A DNA stretch of 64,000 bases from Cylindrodendrum hubeiense (GCA_014621425.1 JAANBB010000094.1:1-64000); one strand, 5' to 3'. Shown: positions 22,511 through 35,000, numbered from the stretch's first letter. Program-made: numbers and translations. The notes: generated from the sequence alone by a model not told the origin.

Positions 22511-23344
22511 ATGGCAATCCAAATTGGGCAGGCGCAGCCTCCGGTAATCCACGAGCGGCTACAGGTGACGGTAGATGATACTGCCCTTGATATTGCCGTG
22601 GTTAGGCGTGAGGGCGACCTCGTTCCTATTCTATTCCTACATGGCTGGGGAAGCACCAAGGAAGACTACATCGACATTGGCCTCAACAAAGCTTTCCATG
22701 GACGTCCTTTCATCGCTTACGATGCCCCTGGTTGTGGAAAGACTGTATGCGGCGATCTCTCAAAGCCCAATATTGAGTTTCTCGTGTCGACGGCTGAAGT
22801 TGTCCTCCAACATCTCAAAGTCAAGAGATTCCATCTTGTTGGACATTCCATGGGTGGGCTGACAGGTCTGGAACTGGCAAATCGAATTCCACATGCTGTG
22901 GTCAGTTTCATCAACGTCAAGGGCAACCTAGCGGCCGAGGATTGCTTCATCACCCGCCAAATCTTCGATCACCCTGAAAAGGATTTACAGAAGTTTTTTG
23001 ACTCCTTTATCGAACGAACACTACAATCGCCATTCTACGCAAGCGGGATATATGCGGCTGGGATACGTGACCGAGTGAGGCCGGAGGCTATCAAAGGGAT
23101 TTTCGAATCAATGGTGGACCATTCAGATAACGGCGACTTGATATCCAAGTTCACCTCGGCACTCTTTCCCCGGATGTTTATGTTTGGCGAGCAACATGCT
23201 ACTTTGACCTATCTGCCCAAGCTAGCTTCCAAGGGTGTACAGCTAGCGGAAATACCAGGTGCTGGGCACTTCCCAATGTACTCGAACCCGGTCGCAATGT
23301 GGGATGCCATTTGGAAATTCCTCAACAAGGTAGAGCTTGATTAG
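22511..23344 (+). CDS. Alpha/beta hydrolase
   Basis: Single exon, 277 residues, no signal peptide. It shows the alpha/beta-hydrolase order: oxyanion motif FLHGWGSTKEDY (HGWG), AYDAPGCGKT, the nucleophile elbow VGHSMGGLTG (Ser in G-x-S-x-G), an acid-bearing strand near RMFMFGEQHATL, and the catalytic His in IPGAGHFPMYSNP. Length and motif spacing match soluble epoxide-hydrolase or ester-hydrolase-like members. The substrate cannot be given. Its position after the P450 on the same strand suggests a shared pathway, which is inference. Confidence 0.88.
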   Translation: MAIQIGQAQPPVIHERLQVTVDDTALDIAVVRREGDLVPILFLHGWGSTKEDYIDIGLNKAFHGRPFIAYDAPGCGKTVCGDLSKPNIEFLVSTAEVVLQHLKVKRFHLVGHSMGGLTGLELANRIPHAVVSFINVKGNLAAEDCFITRQIFDHPEKDLQKFFDSFIERTLQSPFYASGIYAAGIRDRVRPEAIKGIFESMVDHSDNGDLISKFTSALFPRMFMFGEQHATLTYLPKLASKGVQLAEIPGAGHFPMYSNPVAMWDAIWKFLNKVELD

Positions 23345-23378
23345 ATATGGAATAATAGAAAAGATATAAATTCTAAAG

Positions 23379-23905
23379 CTAAGGATCATATCCTTCTAGG
23401 CCAGTCTTGCAAATGAATGGCTCAAAGGTAACAAACCACATGTAACACATGTCCCTCTCTGTACATTCTACTAGCGTTTTGGTTCGAGCACAATCATATC
23501 CACCCTTGAGACGTTTGGGAACCCTGATGGCTGCTCCGGCGTTTGCCAGATCCGTTGGTGTCACACGTGGAATCACCACGCGGCTGCTTCTTGACGAGCT
23601 TCCAGCTCTGAACAAGCGTGATGTGTTGGTACTGTCACCAACGAAATTTGTGATCCGACTCTAGTGAAGCTTGGGTACGAGGGTGTTAAGATGGTGGGGA
23701 TGTTGGTTTAGGCGAAAAGTCTTGGCACCAGGCGCAGCCATGTTGGAGGCCGCTTTGCCCTGCCCCCGCTACACCGATGCCTTCCAAGTCAGGCGAGTGA
23801 TGTCGGGGTAAATGGAGCCTTTTTCTACTTTCTTCTTTACCGCCTCGGTAACCTTTGGGTCCGCAAGAGTTGCGCATTATTGCAACTCATCAAAGAACCT
23901 CTGGT
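23379..23905 (-). pseudogene. Decayed coding fragment, family unknown
   Basis: One minus frame reads coding-like over about 175 codons with three stops: FFDELQ, stop, CATLADPKVTEAVKKKVEKG, TRLTWKASV, stop, GKAASNMAAPGAKTFRLNQH, a third stop, then SRVVIPRVTPTDLANAGAAI and YMWFVTFEPFICKTGLEG up to the final stop. The stops are TAA and TAG codons that single transitions could have made from Gln or Trp codons. I do not recognise the family. It is convergent with the hydrolase. An intron-rich live gene is a possible alternative, but I could not find consistent splice sites. Confidence 0.4.
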
Positions 23906-24263
23906 GTCAGGGCGGTGCTTCTCGAGGCAGCAATGGCCTTTTACTTAGGTCTGTCCCATCACTTCCGATCTACAGCGTGGAACTCCACAATGAGAAGCTA
24001 CAGCCTGATAGTTATAAACACGTAGTAGTGATAATACGTAAAACCCGTCTTTGATATTACTGTTGCTTGGCGTAAGGGTGTAATTATCCCCTTGGCTTCC
24101 ATATAGTTGGGCAAATGAGGCATCGAAATTCAGTAAAGTCAATTGGTATAATTCTTGAAATTGTCTTCTCAATCTGAGTATTCACTACATCGTCAAAACA
24201 TAAATCGCTATCCCACGTCATTGGTACAGTACGTCTCCTAACTCCGCGCTATGTTGTGTTCTT

Positions 24264-24953
24264 TTACAACCCAATGGCAAATACAAGGCCGGTGCCAAGG
24301 AACAACCCGAAAACACCCATGTCCCGCGTGACTGTGGAAGCCGCTGAGCAGTCACCATCCTTGCCGCTCTTGGACGACTTGCTGCTGCTGCTGCTGCTGC
24401 TTGATCCTGAGCTGCTGCCGTCGCTACCGGAGTTCGTGGTTTTGCGCTTGCAGAGGCCTGAGCTGCCGCTGGACTCTTGCGCGTCTGCGGTGTTGGTTTT
24501 CGAGGAAGATGACTTTTTCGACGACGACTTCTTCCCCGTGTCGAGCACAGTGATGGGGGTCATCCACTGGGCGCTTTCGGTAGGATTCAGGGTGGTGGTG
24601 CGCTCATCGGCGGCCGACGCTGTTTTGGTCGCGCAGACAGCCGAAGAGCCGAGCTCGCAGTCGTAGGTGGAAGCTCCAATATTGACGTCCATTTCAGACG
24701 GGCCGTAGGTGACGGTCACGCCATTGTAGGGGCCCTCGCAGCTGTAGGGAGACGCAAAGAAGGTTGAGCAGGCCAGGAGATATTTCGTGGTGGAGTCAGT
24801 CTCGGTAATGATGGAGGCGTAGATGTTGGAGGCGCTGCCGGTAGACAGCGGCGGGAGAAAGACTGTCTGGGTGGTTGTGCCCGTGGTAGACGCGGCGTCG
24901 GCGAGCGCTGCCGCGAGGGCAACGGCACCCAATGTCGTTGTTGAAGTTCGCAT
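24264..24953 (-). CDS. Ser/Thr-rich GPI-anchored cell-surface protein
   Basis: 229 residues from the ATG at 24953, with a signal peptide (MRTSTTTLGAVALAAALADA). A ~100-residue domain follows (IYASIITETDSTTKYLLACS and VTVTYGPSEMDVNIG, with paired Cys), as seen in fungal surface proteins of unknown function. Next is a Lys/Ser-rich linker with a Ser homopolymer encoded by a (GCT)n-type tract, and a hydrophobic C-terminal tail (GVFGLFLGTGLVFAIGL) after small residues, a GPI signal. The in-frame ATG at 24989 was rejected because it would put 12 residues before the signal. A TATA-like ATAAATAG lies about 70 bp upstream on the minus strand. The expected place is the plasma membrane or cell wall. Confidence 0.82.
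   Translation of the reverse strand: MRTSTTTLGAVALAAALADAASTTGTTTQTVFLPPLSTGSASNIYASIITETDSTTKYLLACSTFFASPYSCEGPYNGVTVTYGPSEMDVNIGASTYDCELGSSAVCATKTASAADERTTTLNPTESAQWMTPITVLDTGKKSSSKKSSSSKTNTADAQESSGSSGLCKRKTTNSGSDGSSSGSSSSSSSSKSSKSGKDGDCSAASTVTRDMGVFGLFLGTGLVFAIGL
24381..24401. repeat. Trinucleotide (GCT)n tract encoding poly-Ser
   Basis: Seven tandem trinucleotides inside the GPI protein gene, coding for Ser on the minus strand. Length variation among strains would be expected. Confidence 0.85.
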
Positions 24954-25864
24954 GTTGTTGCTGGAGGAGATGAGGAATAGAGAAGCCAAGGCGTGCCAAG
25001 CTAGAAGGCGCGTCTGCAGCCGCTATTTATCTATTAGATCTCGCTGCGCCGCAGGACCCTGGAGACAATAAGCATATTTACCCCGATGGCAGTGCGGCGC
25101 CTCAGCCACCGTAGAGAGACGGACCAACGCACATCTCCAGCGAATCATCGTCGGGGTGCATCATTCGACTCATTTCAGCTGCCCACAGGGACCACACAGG
25201 GGTCTCATGGCTCGAAGGGCTGCAGATTGCGGGCCTGCCGGGCTGCGGTGAGCATTTGAGTTGCATCAAGCTCCGGACGTCGCATGTGGCTGGTTGGGTG
25301 GCTGGTTGGAAAATTCATGCAAAATGCTACCCCATAAGGGAGCATCGTGGCATTATTCACAGACCCATATTAGTTGTCTGCGTTGTTTCGGTGTCATTCG
25401 TTTGCTCGCACAAGTCGCCGAAGTGAAGCGCCCATCCTAAAATTAGCGCCCGAAATTAGGCGGATCCGATCGACGACGCGGGGCGCTCCCGGAGTAGCCT
25501 CTTTTTTCGCCAGCCTCCACCACGATATCCTCTGGGTAGCAGCTTAGTTGAGGCGGTGGCATTGGAAAACATTTGCGACTAAGCAAAGGGCCTTTGGGTC
25601 AGATTACTCAGCCCGCTTATCTCAGGTAAATGTCCTCGTTCTGTTGAGGCGACTCGATTCATGGATATCTACAGGAGCTCACTGTCATGTGGCTCCCCTC
25701 ATTTTGCGCACAGGCGCCCTAGCGCTCTAATCCTGTTCCAGACCGCCAGCGCGGCACAGTGGAGGAGTGGACACAGGGGACATGAATCCTGTCCAATCCT
25801 TCCTCCAATCACCAACATGTCGTGTCTCATCTGACAATTGTCAGGCTATTCAAACATAAGCCGA
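24954..25864. other. Intergenic
   Basis: Promoter of the GPI protein (left) and 3' flank of the sugar transporter (right). No gene is seen. Confidence 0.4.
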
Positions 25865-27623
25865 TTACTCCGATCTTTCTGATCGACCCTTCTCGGAACT
25901 GGAATCCGTTGCCGGGACTTCGCCGCCATCGTCCACCGGTGACTTCTCGTTCATAGCGCCCCGGCTGATAGACTCGAGCAGGCCATATCGCAGGGCCTCT
26001 TGCTCCACCTCCTCGTGCGAAAGGAAAGGCATCTCCTTGGCGGCCTTGACATAAGACATGTTCTCGACGAAGCCCTTGGCGAAGATGATGTCGATTTCTT
26101 CCAGAGAACGGTTTGCGGTCTAGTCAAGGTCAGTTTCCACTCACAGCAGTGCTTAGGGCTTCCGGGGATACATACCTCGGGGTAGAAAAAGTACAGGATG
26201 GGGAAGAAACAGGCGTTGGCAACCGCGAAAAACAAATAAGTTCCCCAGCTGATGTTGGTGATCATGATTGGAACCACCATCCTATATGTTCTTATTAGCA
26301 AAATTGTATCTGAAACATTCATCGATGCAGGCCGATGAAACACGAGGGCACTTACACAATGAGGAAGTTGAAAAGCCAGTTGGTGCAGGTCGAGACGGCG
26401 TTGGCCTTTCCTCGTGTCTTAATCGGGTTGATTTCGGCAGGGTAAAGCCAAGGAAGAGGCAGCCAGGTCGCACCAAACGAGGCGATGTAGGTGAAGAGAC
26501 CGACGGCAGCTCCCTTAGCAGCGGTCTTGGTACCAGGGATCAAGCAGGCAAAGACGAGGATCATGGAAAGCATCTGTCCGGCAGTACCCCAGAGCAGAAG
26601 CTTTCGGCGACCAACTCGCTCAATGAGGAACCATGATGCCGTCGCGAAGATGGCGTAAACAATCATGTTGACACCGCCCAGCAGGAGAGCCAGGTTGTCT
26701 TGGCCGGGGGTGATGGACTCCTTGAAAAGAATAGGGAAGTAGTAGATGACAGCATTGCATCCACCGACCTGTTGCATGAACTGAGCGCCGGAGCCGAGCA
26801 GCATTCGACGGAAGTGCTGAGTCTTTCCGTTTGTGAATAGTGCCTTGACGGGTGTGCTCTTCTGTCCGGTGAAGCCTGATGCACGGATGGAGTCGAGGAT
26901 GACATCTCTCTCCATCTTGGTCTCCGGGCCGTCGATTTCGTAGCCACGGATAGCAGCAATGACCTTCTCGGCTTCTTCGTATCGCTCGTGCGTAAGCAGC
27001 CATCGGGGGCTCTCTGGGAGCCAAACCATGGAGACGCAGAGGATCAGGCCGAAGACGATCTGGAAGGCAATGGGGAAGCGCCAGGTCAGGTCATCGTTTC
27101 CATACGATGCGCCGTAGTCGATCCAGTAGGCGATCATGGTTCCGAATGCGATGACACCGCCTTCGATGCAGATGAGGAGGCCGCGGTTAGACGTCTTGCT
27201 GCACTCGGCTTGGTAGGTGGGGATGGTTGAGGTGTTGATGCCGTTTCCGACGCCAGTCACGACGCGGCCGACGATGAGCTGGGCGAGTTGGGCATGGCCC
27301 TTGACACAGGTGACCTGGATGATGACACCAAGAATCATGATGATTCCGCCGAGGATCATGGAACGGCGACGTCCGATGAGATCTCCGTAGGCGAGGATGA
27401 ACATTGCGCCCATAAGGCAGCCGATTTCGTAGATGGCCGTGACCAGACCTTGCATGGTCGAGCCCTTGGTCTCTGGGAAGTACCTGTGGAACGCAGACGC
27501 GCCGATGATTCCACTCATAACACCTTGGTCATAACCAAAGAGGAGGAAGCCGGTGGTGGCCACGGTGGAGATAGCCAGGGACAGGCGGTCCCCTGAGAAG
27601 CCGGCAAAGGTAGGAGGAGCCAT
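25865..27623 (-). CDS. MFS sugar transporter (hexose/lactose permease type)
   Basis: Three exons, 27623-26356, 26281-26176 and 26119-25865, giving 542 residues. Motifs in order: LFGYDQGVMSGI in helix 1, the GRRRSMILGG loop, PESPRWLL after helix 6, QQVGGCNAVIYYFP in helix 7, the second GRR loop ERVGRRKLL, and PETANRSLEEID formed across the second intron. These define the sugar-porter family: 12 helices, proton-coupled or facilitative uptake at the plasma membrane. The C terminus is hydrophilic. The substrate (glucose, xylose, lactose or another) cannot be decided. Stopping at the first intron would wrongly end the protein after FNFLIV. Confidence 0.94.
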
Positions 27624-30310
27624 GATGGCGGTTGAGGCAGAATGCGGGGTGCCTAAGGAACGACAAGCAAGTCCAGCTGTGCTTGATAAGAGCAGTTAAC
27701 GATAAGTTGGATGGTTGTGTCTCAGTCGGGAAGACGGGCGAACTGGAGCATGTTATAGAAAACAGCAGGCTGGGTTTGTCTCAGGGAGCTCAGCGCTGGC
27801 TCATATACCCGCGGCTTGCGTCGAAATAATTAAAAATCTGTAAAATCTCTGAAATATGCCTTCCATGGCGCGACCCACAAGGATATCCATGTATGAGGCT
27901 GATCTTTTCCAATGACGTTGGGCGGCTCGACACATGGCGGCGTCCTGACTGTATCTCCAGGGGGTCTATCTCCGCAACTGCACCTGCAAGTGGGAACGTG
28001 GCCGGGGGACGACCATGAATCGCGTGGCCCAGTCGCGCCGTCGATTAACCACTGGCAAAGCAGCCGAAGGCGCTCGGCGGTCCTCCGTGTCGTCATTCCG
28101 TGCCGCCACCCGGTCCCGTCCTACCGCACGACGTCGTCCGGGATCTGCCAAGCCGGACCGCGCCCACACCAGCCGACCCACACGCCCCAGAATTGGCCCA
28201 GAATTGACCCAGAACTAGCGGCTCTACTCGGTGTTACTACTGCTTTAGTAGGGCAATGACGTAGAGCCACCCGGCAATCATCGAACCATTTGGCCTCGCT
28301 GGATTCACTTGCATCCTTCGTGCTGCTGTTTGTTATCAACCTGGTGGGTCTGTTCGCAAGTTCACAGGCACGAACCTGGCACGAACCTGGTCCGAACCTG
28401 GCAAACAAACCCCGCTTGTCATCTCTCGGCTGTCGACCGATCTGTTCGGCAGCCGAACGCCAGGCGCCTTGATCTATAACTCATCGTATTTTGCCACAGA
28501 AAGCAACCGAAAATTCCATGTGATTGCTGCTGGTCTTTGACCCTTTCAGCTCGATTCATCCATTTCTCTTCCAATCTTTCACATTACCATTAATCGTACC
28601 GATATTTACCACTCAGACCTCCACATGTTGGTCGAGTATTACGACTTTGACCCGCTGCATGCGCGCGAAGAACCATCACCAGTGTCTCACCCCTGTGGAT
28701 CCGTCGTGGAGCGGCTCCGTAAATGTCCCCATCCCTTAAGCATGGTTGCTCCCTAGGTGGGTAGGTGTCGTGAACTTACGGAACATCCCCGTAAATGTCC
28801 TCGACGGCCAGTGCAATTGTGACTCGGGTCACCGACTGTCACCGGCGATAAGGCTGTGAGGGTGACAAGTGGCGCGTCGCTTGCAGCGCATGCATCTTTA
28901 TCTGAGGATGATCTAAGATGCCTGTGCGGGTGAGGCGCTTTATCTCGCCATGCCTATGGCTATCTAGGACCCTTGGACCCCAGGACCCTTGAAATTTCAA
29001 ATGACGATGTTCGACAGCTAACCGCCGTGATTGCCAATCTCCCCAAAGTTGTAGGTCACAGGCATGATGATGTCACCCCAAACTATCCCGTCAGTGACGC
29101 TACTCTAGCCCTGAGTGATGTAACTCCTCCACGGCGGGGCGGTGGACGAGGCGGGGAGCCACTTGCGGGGAGAACGTTTAAACCGATGCCTAGTCCCGAG
29201 GCACACGAGCCTTTATTCAGCTATGACCAGTCGCCAAAGCTGGAGAGACAATGGAGTGGGCGGGGACGAACTCCATCACGAGTCAACAGGTGGAGGTGCA
29301 GAATATTAGCCATATTGAGGTTCACGTAGGATTTATCTTGGCAAAATGGTAAGCACAGCTTTAGGCAGGCCTAAAGTAGATAACGGAAACTCCCTAGCCA
29401 ATACGAGTGAGAAACGTGGTTGTGTGCGCTCTTGGGTGAGTGGAGTATTCAATAGACGATTCGCGGTGCGAATAAGAGGGCAACACGCTGGATGTCACCA
29501 TTGTCGCATTAGCGATAGGATCTCTATATACCTTGCTATCAGCTCCTCCTAAAAGAGTGTGTACTCCGCTTTCGCTCTGATTAGCTTGTCCGTGGCATTC
29601 TATACCACAGACAAACATCACGTACTCAAAAGGTAAGTGTCTCAGCAACAGCAAGTGTCACTCGGTTGAGGACTTGAGAGTTCATCCGCGTAATCACTTT
29701 CAATAGAGTCGTTGGATGAACTATATCGGGCAGAATCACAGGCGCATGTCATTGACTACGGTGGTAGTGCGAAATACAGAGACCCTTTTCATGGGTGGCT
29801 TGATTTAGCACTGGTATCTGCCCTCGCTATGCACTACTAATCGCAAAGCGTCCAATCCCGAATCAATCATCCTAGGTAACACATCCCAGTACCGGTATTT
29901 CAAATGTGCAGAATCTCTAAGGCCGCAACCCCATTGGCTATGCATATAACAAAAGTTCAGGAGAAGGTGGCCAAGTCCCTATCAACTAGATTCGGTGAAA
30001 TCGGCCGGTCTACTCGACTACATCTATACAAAGAAACAAATCACCTTCAAACCCTACAAACCAAATCCAACTCGAAAAGAGGGCTACATGAACATACAAT
30101 TTAATACATTGAGGTTCATTAGTAAAGCTTGGCGAATGCACATACCCGTCTTGGTAGAAACGTGGCGCAGGCCAAGGCGCTAGAGGACTAATCCACATAC
30201 AAGGCACAGAGAAATCACGTCGAAGGAGCATTGATCAAGTGAATTTGTAGTTAGGTATTATGGAATTAATTATTGGTTTTCCGATCAAGGCGGCAACTTC
30301 AACTCCCACT
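27624..30310. other. Intergenic, 2.7 kb
   Basis: The first part is the promoter of the sugar transporter. A 43-codon plus ORF at 28625-28756 starts MLVEYYDFDPLHAREE after a pyrimidine-rich leader and could be a gene remnant. Two coding-like open stretches (about 29485-29632 and 29705-29849) could not be joined in frame. Nothing else is supported. Confidence 0.35.
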
Positions 30311-32074
30311 CTAAGCGCTGACGGGCTCGTTGGTGTTAGTCTTGTTCTCTCCCTCAACCAAGTTCTGCTCACTGCTCAGCTTGGGGTTGCGGAGGCACAG
30401 AGAGAAGGCAATGAGCGGGATACAGAGACAGATACCAGTGATGGTCAGGTAGCGCTGCACGTGCTGGTAGGATTCGACAAGGGCATCGCGCTCGGGAGTT
30501 CCCATGGGCCACTCGAGAGCGGCAGTGAAGGGATCTCCATAGGCGGATATAGCCAGAGTCTCGTTGATGCCAGCGAGGTTCTTGGCCAGTGCCGAGGGCA
30601 AGAGCTGGGTCCAGATGGCTCCAGACACAGCGTTTCCAAGAGCGGAGCCGACGTTGTAGGTGGCCAGGTAGACACCAGTCATGACAGCAAGGTTCTCGTG
30701 CTTGACATAGGCCTGGAGAGCAGCTTGGGCAGGGTACGGGAACATACCACCAGCGAAACCGAGGAACACCTGGGCACCAATAACACCGGCGCGGCCGCTG
30801 CTGGTGGGGTCACCACGGTAGCGGATGAGGAGGCCAAAGGCAACCATGAACAGGCAAGTACCGGCGACGATGAACATCTTGAGGCGGCGGACCTTGTAGA
30901 CGATGAGACCGAGGATGGTACCGGTAATGACACTAGTGAAGGAGTAGAGCGAGGTAATTCGGGTGGCAGCCTTGATGCTAAAGTTGAAGGCCACGATGAG
31001 GACGGTGTATAGGTAATCACCCTGCATGGTCCAGGCAAAGTTGAGGAGGACGGCAATACCCATGGGGCCCCAGATGGCACGGTCCGTCATGATGGTGAAA
31101 GGGACAAGCGGGTGGGGAGCTCGGAGTTCCCAGACGATGAAGACGGGAATGCAGAGGAAGCCAATGACAAGAGGAGCAACGACCTGAGCATCGCTCCACT
31201 TGGCCTGGAAACCACCGGCAATGGTCAAGGGGACGAGGATGAGGGCGAAGACGGCAATGAGGAGGATAATGCCAATGACATCCAGCAGCCAGAAGAGCTC
31301 GACGGCCAGGTTCTGGAAACCAAGCTGCTGGAACGAGGAGCGGTAGTTGGTCAGAAGACCCTGCTTCTTGGCACGGCGGCCAACAATGGACAGGCTGATG
31401 ATGAGGGGCAGGGCGCAGACGGGGTAGATGATGCACCACATACCCACACCCCAATGCCAAGTAGTAGCACCAAGAACGGCCTCAGTAATGTCACCACTGA
31501 CCCAGGTGTTGATGATGAACGGCAGGGCGGGAAGGTAGCTGAAGAAGAGACGGGCGCGGGTGGAGGTGATATCAGCAACGATGACCTCGACGAGGAGGAT
31601 GATCATGGTGTAGCCAATCTGGTAGATTACGGCACCAGCAGCAAACTGGGACACATTGTTGGAGATGGACTCGACGATGGTGCCGATGATGTAGAAGAAG
31701 ACGGAGAGGCAGACGAGCTCAACACGGCCAAACACATCAGCAATCTTGGCGGCAGTGGGCTGGGCGGCAGCAGCAATTACGGCGCGCAGAGTAGCGACGG
31801 TAGACACGAGCGAGTGGTTGGCGAAGGAGGCGGTGGCGTATGGCTGGTAGGTATATCGGACAGTGCCGTCGAGACTGTAGGCGTAGGCAACGAGGAAGAC
31901 GCTGAAGAAAATGAAGACGCGGTCCGTGTTGGTCATGACGGCCGAGATGGCCTCAATGCGGACTACACCGGGCGACTTGAGATCGCGGACAACATCGGCG
32001 GCCGACTTGTGGTCCTCCGGGTGGAGGTCCAGGCCGGTCTCCTTGGTCTCGGCGTCCTTGATTGGAGACGACAT
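30311..32074 (-). CDS. Siderophore-iron transporter, MFS SIT/ARN family
   Basis: Single exon, 587 residues from the ATG at 32074, preferred over 32200 because [14 protein letters not shown] begins the usual acidic cytosolic tail. Features: [20 protein letters not shown], the diagnostic [20 protein letters not shown] after helix 1, [12 protein letters not shown], about 14 hydrophobic segments, and the C-terminal external loop [20 protein letters not shown] with a Tyr-rich extension ([11 protein letters not shown]). Family members import ferric siderophores such as ferrichrome or triacetylfusarinine C with protons at the plasma membrane. The ferric ligand is unknown. No siderophore synthetase is in the window, so it may serve uptake of foreign siderophores or of siderophores made elsewhere in the genome. 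I saw no perfect ATCWGATAA GATA site just upstream. Confidence 0.92.
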   Translation of the reverse strand: MSSPIKDAETKETGLDLHPEDHKSAADVVRDLKSPGVVRIEAISAVMTNTDRVFIFFSVFLVAYAYSLDGTVRYTYQPYATASFANHSLVSTVATLRAVIAAAAQPTAAKIADVFGRVELVCLSVFFYIIGTIVESISNNVSQFAAGAVIYQIGYTMIILLVEVIVADITSTRARLFFSYLPALPFIINTWVSGDITEAVLGATTWHWGVGMWCIIYPVCALPLIISLSIVGRRAKKQGLLTNYRSSFQQLGFQNLAVELFWLLDVIGIILLIAVFALILVPLTIAGGFQAKWSDAQVVAPLVIGFLCIPVFIVWELRAPHPLVPFTIMTDRAIWGPMGIAVLLNFAWTMQGDYLYTVLIVAFNFSIKAATRITSLYSFTSVITGTILGLIVYKVRRLKMFIVAGTCLFMVAFGLLIRYRGDPTSSGRAGVIGAQVFLGFAGGMFPYPAQAALQAYVKHENLAVMTGVYLATYNVGSALGNAVSGAIWTQLLPSALAKNLAGINETLAISAYGDPFTAALEWPMGTPERDALVESYQHVQRYLTITGICLCIPLIAFSLCLRNPKLSSEQNLVEGENKTNTNEPVSA

Positions 32075-35000
32075 GGTGAAAGAGGGTAACAACGGTATCT
32101 GGCTGCGTCCAACTGTGTAGATGGGAGAGCTTCTCTGCAGGACAGGTGGGCGGGGGAAAAGAAGGCAGGCGCTGGCAGATTGATATAGACGGCGACGCAC
32201 GGCGGCCCAAAGAGGCAGCCGCTGGAGAGATTGATTAGATCGACCGGCAGACTTTTCTTTTTCTCCTATTGCCCGTTTCGTCCCTAATCAGATGGATCTA
32301 AAGGCCATCAGGCGACCATGCCATCGGCTCACCTGCTTGAGTATGGCCTAGCCTGGGGGGTCTAACGACACGAAAGTGCCCCGGGCCATGCTTGTCAAGC
32401 CACAAGGCGGGAAGAGGGCATCGGGGCATCGGGCAACCAGAGACAGAGGGAAGAAAAAAACCGCCAGGCCCTTAATTAGAGGCGAAAAACGGGCTCGGTC
32501 GACCCGGAAAGCCTTAGGTAAATGGCCGAGCTCGGACGTGGACGAAACGTTGATTCGCGAGACACGAGGCTTGGCGTGGGTGGGCAAAGTCAGTCCTTTC
32601 CCATCCTTTGGCCGCGGTGCGCGGACGCCTCAGCAACTTCGGGAGTTAGTTTTCGATAGTTGTTGGACCTTTTTTCCTCGGCACTTGGCAATGGATTAAG
32701 CTGCTGGCCGGGAATATACCTCGCGCCTGCGTGCGGCGCCTGTGGTAGCGAGGATCCCTTTGGTGCCTCATCAGAGCTTCTTCCAGTTTCCCCTGGTGGT
32801 GAGACACACAGCGCGCGCGCTGCCGCCTCCCCGCGAACAGAACAGCTCAGGATGCATAGCACGATGGCCATCCAGCATCCAGTATCCCAGCTAAACAGCT
32901 GCCTGGAGTCCCCATGTTCGCCCCGCAGCGCGCTGCCTCGCAGTGAGCTTGCTCGCAATAAGCATGCCTCGTGGTGAGGGCTTTTCTGCCCCTCGCGGGC
33001 CTTGGCCCCGACACCAGGCGGGTTCACCGACTGCAACCAGCATCCTGATCTTGATCTTGGCCTTGGACCGCCAAGCATGCCCGGTCGATTACCTGGTGGA
33101 CGGCTTCCATGGAGAGGATCATGCATGGTTTGGGCCTGGAGAGTGGATCGGTGACGGGGGGGGCTTTTGCCTTAGCGCCACAGCGGGTGTCACCGAAGAG
33201 GCAATGATCGACTTGTCGGTTGGTACGGACTCTGTGGCCTCTGAGCGGCCACTGGACTGTGCCGTCTGTACAGTACGAAGCCTGGACGTAGTGCCATCAA
33301 GTGCCGAGGTGCAACGTACGGAGTACGGGAGTTCGGACGTCCCGCTATCCTCCACAGAGAGCTGCAACATGGAGCGAGGTAACAGCTACTCTGCGTGTTG
33401 TCGGCTTTTCCGCCAACAGCATATGCGACAGGCCGACTTCGTCGTTGGCTCGAGCATCTCCTGTCACCGGACTTTGACCAGTCGCTCGTAGCCCGTAGCC
33501 CGGGATGACGCGGCTGGTTCTCTATTCTTCTCGTGCCGCCAAGGCCCCTTCTCGCCCGTCACTCCTCGAGCTTCCTTGTTAGTGCACGAGAATTTCCGTT
33601 CGCTCAGCGCTAAACCCCCAAATCATTGCAATCCTTCGAGGCTCTCCCAGCCATGGGCCTTGTCACGGAACCCCCGATCCTTGGCCGTTGGCCGTGTGCA
33701 GGGTCTTTAGAGTGGATGCAACGTGACCTTGCTCCACCCCATCATGATCCGTCCAAATTAGCTTGCCCAGTGGAAGCCGTCAGCTCGTACCGCCCTCCTA
33801 TGGCCGGCAGACAGGGCCTGCGCTCGAGCCCACCTGGTCTTGTTTGGTGTCCCGGGCGGCGCAGACAGAGTTTAAGGTCGGACAATATTGCAGCCCTCGT
33901 GGCGCACTCGTGGTCCGTGGCGTCGAGCGTAGTCCAGAGTTGGGATGGCCGTAGATTGATAACGAGAGCATTCAGACAACTTCAAAAGTCACGTCTGTCC
34001 AGCGGCCGCCGGGTGGTCGCTAGGCTAGTCATCGGGTCGGCGGGAGGGAGCTTGAGCACCGCGCATTACGTACCGGCCACCATTCAGAAGAATTTTATCC
34101 CCCGAGTCATCCCACGCAATCAATATTACCGAAGCGATCCTGTTCCGGGGGTTTGGGAGGGTCCACCTCATCGCGGTAGCGTCACTCTGCGGTCCTCACG
34201 GTCCTCCGGTCCCCACGCTCTTTACCATGTGTCTTGGCTCTGCTCGTGCGCCGGATTCCTCATCTTGGGTCGCAAGCCGAGGCAGCATCGACTAGTGTTG
34301 TTGCATCGTTTGCGCAAGTCATGGATTGAGACTGATTCCTTGGGCCAAGACGAACCCCCACTGGATCTAATTTCTTGCTCCTTGACCCTGTGAGGGATCA
34401 TAGGCAGATCATTCCGCTCTCAACTGTCACCGCAGCTGCTTCAACGGCTGCCAGGTGGAGTGCATATGGAAATCATCGACGGGGCGCCGGGTTAGACATC
34501 AAAACTCCACTCTGCCATGCCTTCTCGAGTGAAGCCCCGCGTTTCAGTTTGCCTTGACATTCCCATCGTCGTCTTCGCACGAACCGTGTCAGATCATCTT
34601 CCCGTACCGAGATCATCCGCCAAGACACTGCGGCCCCTCTTCCTTAACTGATGATATATTGTCGCGGATCCATTCCGCTCTAAACAACGTGAGCAATTAC
34701 TCAAGCCAAGATCAGATAACAGGAGACATGAGTAGGGCATCGTCAACGGGTGTGAATGACTAATGCGTTGGAAATATTTTCAAGTGACAAAGCGTCACCC
34801 GACCATGGGTAGGGTCGCCATCAAGCCATACAGCGGCCCGACCGGTGGGCCAAACCACAGGGCTGCAGAAGTTCGTCCGGAATGGGATTAGACAAAGGCA
34901 AGTCGGTAGATGGGGTCAGAGGTGGCGAGTACGACAGACACTCGAACGAGATGTGTAGGTTTTTCCAGGAAAGAGATTTTTAGTAAATCACTAGTCGAGT

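Noticed and set aside
29485..29849. Two coding-like plus-strand stretches with a GTAAGT between them
   Set aside because: Joining them at the available acceptors breaks the frame, and neither half shows a known motif.
30260..32089. Two long plus-strand frames (250 and 325 codons) over the siderophore transporter
   Set aside because: Both are antisense to a clear 587-residue MFS protein, with Gly/Asp-rich composition typical of antisense shadows.
33626..34393. 255-codon plus-strand frame in the gene-free stretch
   Set aside because: No domain, signal, membrane segment or codon bias is visible, and surrounding GC-rich DNA makes long chance frames likely.
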